NCBI GenBank assembly: GCA_021782055.1
Contig: JAJXVP010000120.1
Location: 1-7,872, forward strand
Source: a bacterium
Lineage (GTDB): Bacteria > Spirochaetota > Spirochaetia > JABEVK01
Direction: 5' to 3'
DNA: 7,872 nt
Notes under the pieces: generated by a model
Databases searched by the model: none
Told to the model about the DNA's origin: nothing
What the model saw: only the letters and a program-made list of their open reading frames with translations
Shown here: one piece after another, positions 5,842 through 7,872 of the stretch
Layout of the letters: every line of letters begins with the position of its first letter
How positions within the stretch are numbered: the stretch's first letter is position 1
Translations under genes and position numbers: made by a program

Positions 5842-7863
5842 ATGGACGCTCATGGTCTGACAAAGATTCGTCGTTTGCTTGATATGGTGATACCGTTTCG
5901 ATTTTTACCCCCTGACCGAAAAGATCGTTTAGCAAACGAATGGCAGGAGCGAACTCTGGGCCCTTTTGAAGTGATTTTTTCGGCCGGTGAGACCTCTCAG
6001 GAAATTTGGCTTTTAGAGGATGGCCAGGTCGAGTTAACTTATGCAGAGAGGTCCTATATTCGACCAGCCAACCTGGTTCGGCCTGGTCACTACTTTGGGG
6101 AACGCGCCGCTTTGTTAAAGCAAGTCCGAACCCATGGCGCGAGGGCGGTTGCCGCCAGCCGGGCTTGGTTCCTTTCTGCTGAAAAATTTTTGGCTCTTAT
6201 TGCCGACTTCCCGGTGTTCGCGCAGGCCTTTGGCTCCATTCTTCGCGATAAGCATGGCGTTTTTCTGCCACTAGAAAACTTTTCGCACGAAGTGGCGCGC
6301 AGTTTAGATCAGGGCTACTTTCGGATGGATCGTTTAGTCGAAATGTACCGCGACTTGGCTCCCGCCATGCATGTTCACCTCAACGACCCTCATCGCATCG
6401 ACGTGGACGCTCTGGCTTATGTGGTACGCCGCCTGCCCGAAAACGTCACACGCACTCTGGCGTGGTTTTTTACCGACGACATTCCTGCTCTGTACGCCGA
6501 GCCCTCCCGCCTCTTTCCCGTCATGACCACAGCGGCTCGCCGCCGTAGTGTCTGGGAAATGTTGCCGGGAAAAAATATGGTTCTGCTCAGGACTGGCCTT
6601 TCGGACATCCTCGACTTCTTAACGTGCCTCTGCGTCTTTTCTTTGGAATCCCACAAGATTCGACGCCGCTTTTATGACCCTGCGCTCTTGTTACGGCTTT
6701 CGGCGTGTCGAGGTGCCGAGACTCAGGGCCTTTGTGACGGTCCGGAGGCGCTTGCTGAGTTTCCTCTCACGGCCGAAGAACGGTCGGGCTTGGTGAACCT
6801 CTGGGGTGAAAAAACTCTTAGCCGTCTGTACGAACTGGTGCTTCATCACGAAGATTGGCAATTGGTCGTAGAAAGGCAGGTGAATAACTACAATAGCCGG
6901 CGGACAGAAAAATGGACGAATTTGGTGGCGACGGCGGTGCGCGAGTTGACGGGGAGTGACCCCTGGGATTTGCCAGCCGAATGGAAGGTTCACCTGATTT
7001 CGAGCAACACCCATTCGGTTACCAATTGTTTGTCACCCTTTCCCCGCCTTCATCTAGATGAAATCTTAGCTTGGGCAGAAGCTCATCAACTGGTCAACGA
7101 GGCTTGGGCCGACGAACAGGACTTGCTGTATGTGCTTTCGGCCGCTTGGGTAAAAGCTGATCCTCAACGAAATCCCACGCGAACTCAGGAACGGTCCTGG
7201 GGTCTTTTGCGGCTCGAAGACGAAGCCTCGACCGGTATTGCCGTTCAGCTGATCGATTCCTCCCGCCTATCGCCTCTTGTTGACGACAAGTTAGAAAAGA
7301 TCAAACCTTGCCAACTGCTTGTGAATATTGACTATGCTTTTGGCGTTCAAGCCGAAGAAATCATTCGTAGCCTGATCTCGATCTTTCCGAATCGCGTGTC
7401 CAGTATCAATGTGCTCGGAAAAGCAGGTTCGTTGTCAGGGCAGAGAGGGGATTTGTTGATTCCCAACGCTTTTATTCTGCAAGCCGACGACAGCTTTTAC
7501 CCTTTAAATAACCCGGTCAGCGAAGAACGGCTTCGTCAGTATGCTCCTGCCAGCCGAATCGTTCAGGGCCCCCTCCTCACCGTCGAGGGCACCTTGTTAC
7601 AAAATCGTGCCTTGCTGAATTTTTACCGAAATATTTGGAAGTGTATTGGCCTCGAGATGGAAGGCGTTCACTATGCCCGAGCGGTGACCGAGGCACGGCA
7701 ACTAGGCGTCCTGGCACCAGACAGCCCGGCACGGTACTACTACTACGTCTCGGACGTGCCGCTTGAGGCCGGTCAACAGCTGTCACAGCCCTTGTCACCG
7801 TGGGAAGGTGTTCCGCCGCTCTACGCCATTACGCGCGAAGTGCTCAATCAAATTCTTTCTTGA
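5842..7863 (+). CDS. Cyclic-nucleotide-binding protein with C-terminal nucleoside phosphorylase-like region
   Basis: A 673-residue soluble protein with no signal peptide or membrane segment. Residues about 12-137 form a CAP/PKA-type cyclic nucleotide-binding fold: a beta-roll with FSAGE and LLEDGQVEL, then a phosphate-binding cassette GHYFGERAALL (82-92) followed by an Arg-containing stretch. Residues about 140-480 are mostly helical and not recognised. They include a conserved-looking SSNTHSVTNCLSP (387-399). Residues about 488-673 resemble the nucleoside phosphorylase/nucleosidase family: VNIDYAFG (494-501), a glycine loop GKAGSLSGQRGDLLIP (526-541), GPLLTVEGTLLQN (576-588) and GLEMEG (603-608), where Met-Glu would contact ribose as in PNP and MTA nucleosidase. 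I see no DNA-binding helix-turn-helix, so it is not a typical Crp/Fnr regulator. Substrate and ligand are unknown. It follows BLUF by 33 bases and has its own -10 box. Confidence 0.75.
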   Translation: MDAHGLTKIRRLLDMVIPFRFLPPDRKDRLANEWQERTLGPFEVIFSAGETSQEIWLLEDGQVELTYAERSYIRPANLVRPGHYFGERAALLKQVRTHGARAVAASRAWFLSAEKFLALIADFPVFAQAFGSILRDKHGVFLPLENFSHEVARSLDQGYFRMDRLVEMYRDLAPAMHVHLNDPHRIDVDALAYVVRRLPENVTRTLAWFFTDDIPALYAEPSRLFPVMTTAARRRSVWEMLPGKNMVLLRTGLSDILDFLTCLCVFSLESHKIRRRFYDPALLLRLSACRGAETQGLCDGPEALAEFPLTAEERSGLVNLWGEKTLSRLYELVLHHEDWQLVVERQVNNYNSRRTEKWTNLVATAVRELTGSDPWDLPAEWKVHLISSNTHSVTNCLSPFPRLHLDEILAWAEAHQLVNEAWADEQDLLYVLSAAWVKADPQRNPTRTQERSWGLLRLEDEASTGIAVQLIDSSRLSPLVDDKLEKIKPCQLLVNIDYAFGVQAEEIIRSLISIFPNRVSSINVLGKAGSLSGQRGDLLIPNAFILQADDSFYPLNNPVSEERLRQYAPASRIVQGPLLTVEGTLLQNRALLNFYRNIWKCIGLEMEGVHYARAVTEARQLGVLAPDSPARYYYYVSDVPLEAGQQLSQPLSPWEGVPPLYAITREVLNQILS

Positions 7864-7872
7864 CCACAACTT

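Noticed and set aside
7735..7746. Four tandem TAC triplets
   Set aside because: They encode four tyrosines inside the cNMP-binding protein; too short to be a meaningful repeat.
1..7872. CRISPR array, insertion sequence, tRNA or rRNA
   Set aside because: I saw no direct-repeat/spacer periodicity, transposase motifs, terminal inverted repeats or tRNA-like clover-leaf signatures.

Overview
The window is a compact, gene-dense bacterial segment (GC roughly mid-50s by eye) that combines flavin biosynthesis with light sensing and second-messenger genes. Nothing in it fixes the taxon. The photoactive yellow protein (PYP) closely resembles the Halorhodospira-type protein and so points to a photoresponsive, probably aquatic bacterium. 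Three genes lack a Shine-Dalgarno sequence and instead have a TAnnnT box 6-7 bases before the ATG, which suggests a host that uses leaderless mRNAs. I do not assign a phylum.

Left arm (1-1616, minus strand): reading leftwards from the divergent intergenic region come an EAL-domain c-di-GMP phosphodiesterase with a Cys-rich N-terminus, then PYP, then the first 47 codons of what looks like an acyl carrier protein cut off by the window edge. The gaps of 36 bases and 1 base suggest one transcript.

Divergent regulatory region (1617-1951): it holds a leaderless promoter for the EAL gene, a 15-bp imperfect palindrome midway between the two promoters, a TTGACG-17-TATTTT promoter for the rib operon, a clear FMN riboswitch (RFN element) with an unusually long insert in the P2 loop, and an expression platform with a terminator-like hairpin and a second hairpin ending at the ribD start.

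Right arm (1952-7863, plus strand): ribD, ribE, ribBA and ribH overlap one another and encode every step from GTP and ribulose 5-phosphate to riboflavin apart from the pyrimidine phosphatase. Nine bases after ribH lies a short BLUF blue-light receptor, so the operon that makes the flavin precursor continues into a flavin-binding photoreceptor. Its conserved Trp is replaced by Cys. Next is a 673-residue protein with an N-terminal cyclic-nucleotide-binding domain, a large unrecognised middle, and a C-terminal region that looks like a nucleoside phosphorylase/nucleosidase fold. It has its own leaderless-type promoter box.

Taken together, two blue-light receptors with different chromophores (p-coumarate for PYP, flavin for BLUF) flank the flavin pathway and sit beside a c-di-GMP-degrading enzyme and a putative cyclic-nucleotide-gated nucleoside enzyme. 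The parts are read directly from the sequence. Their joint operation as a light-signalling island is inference.
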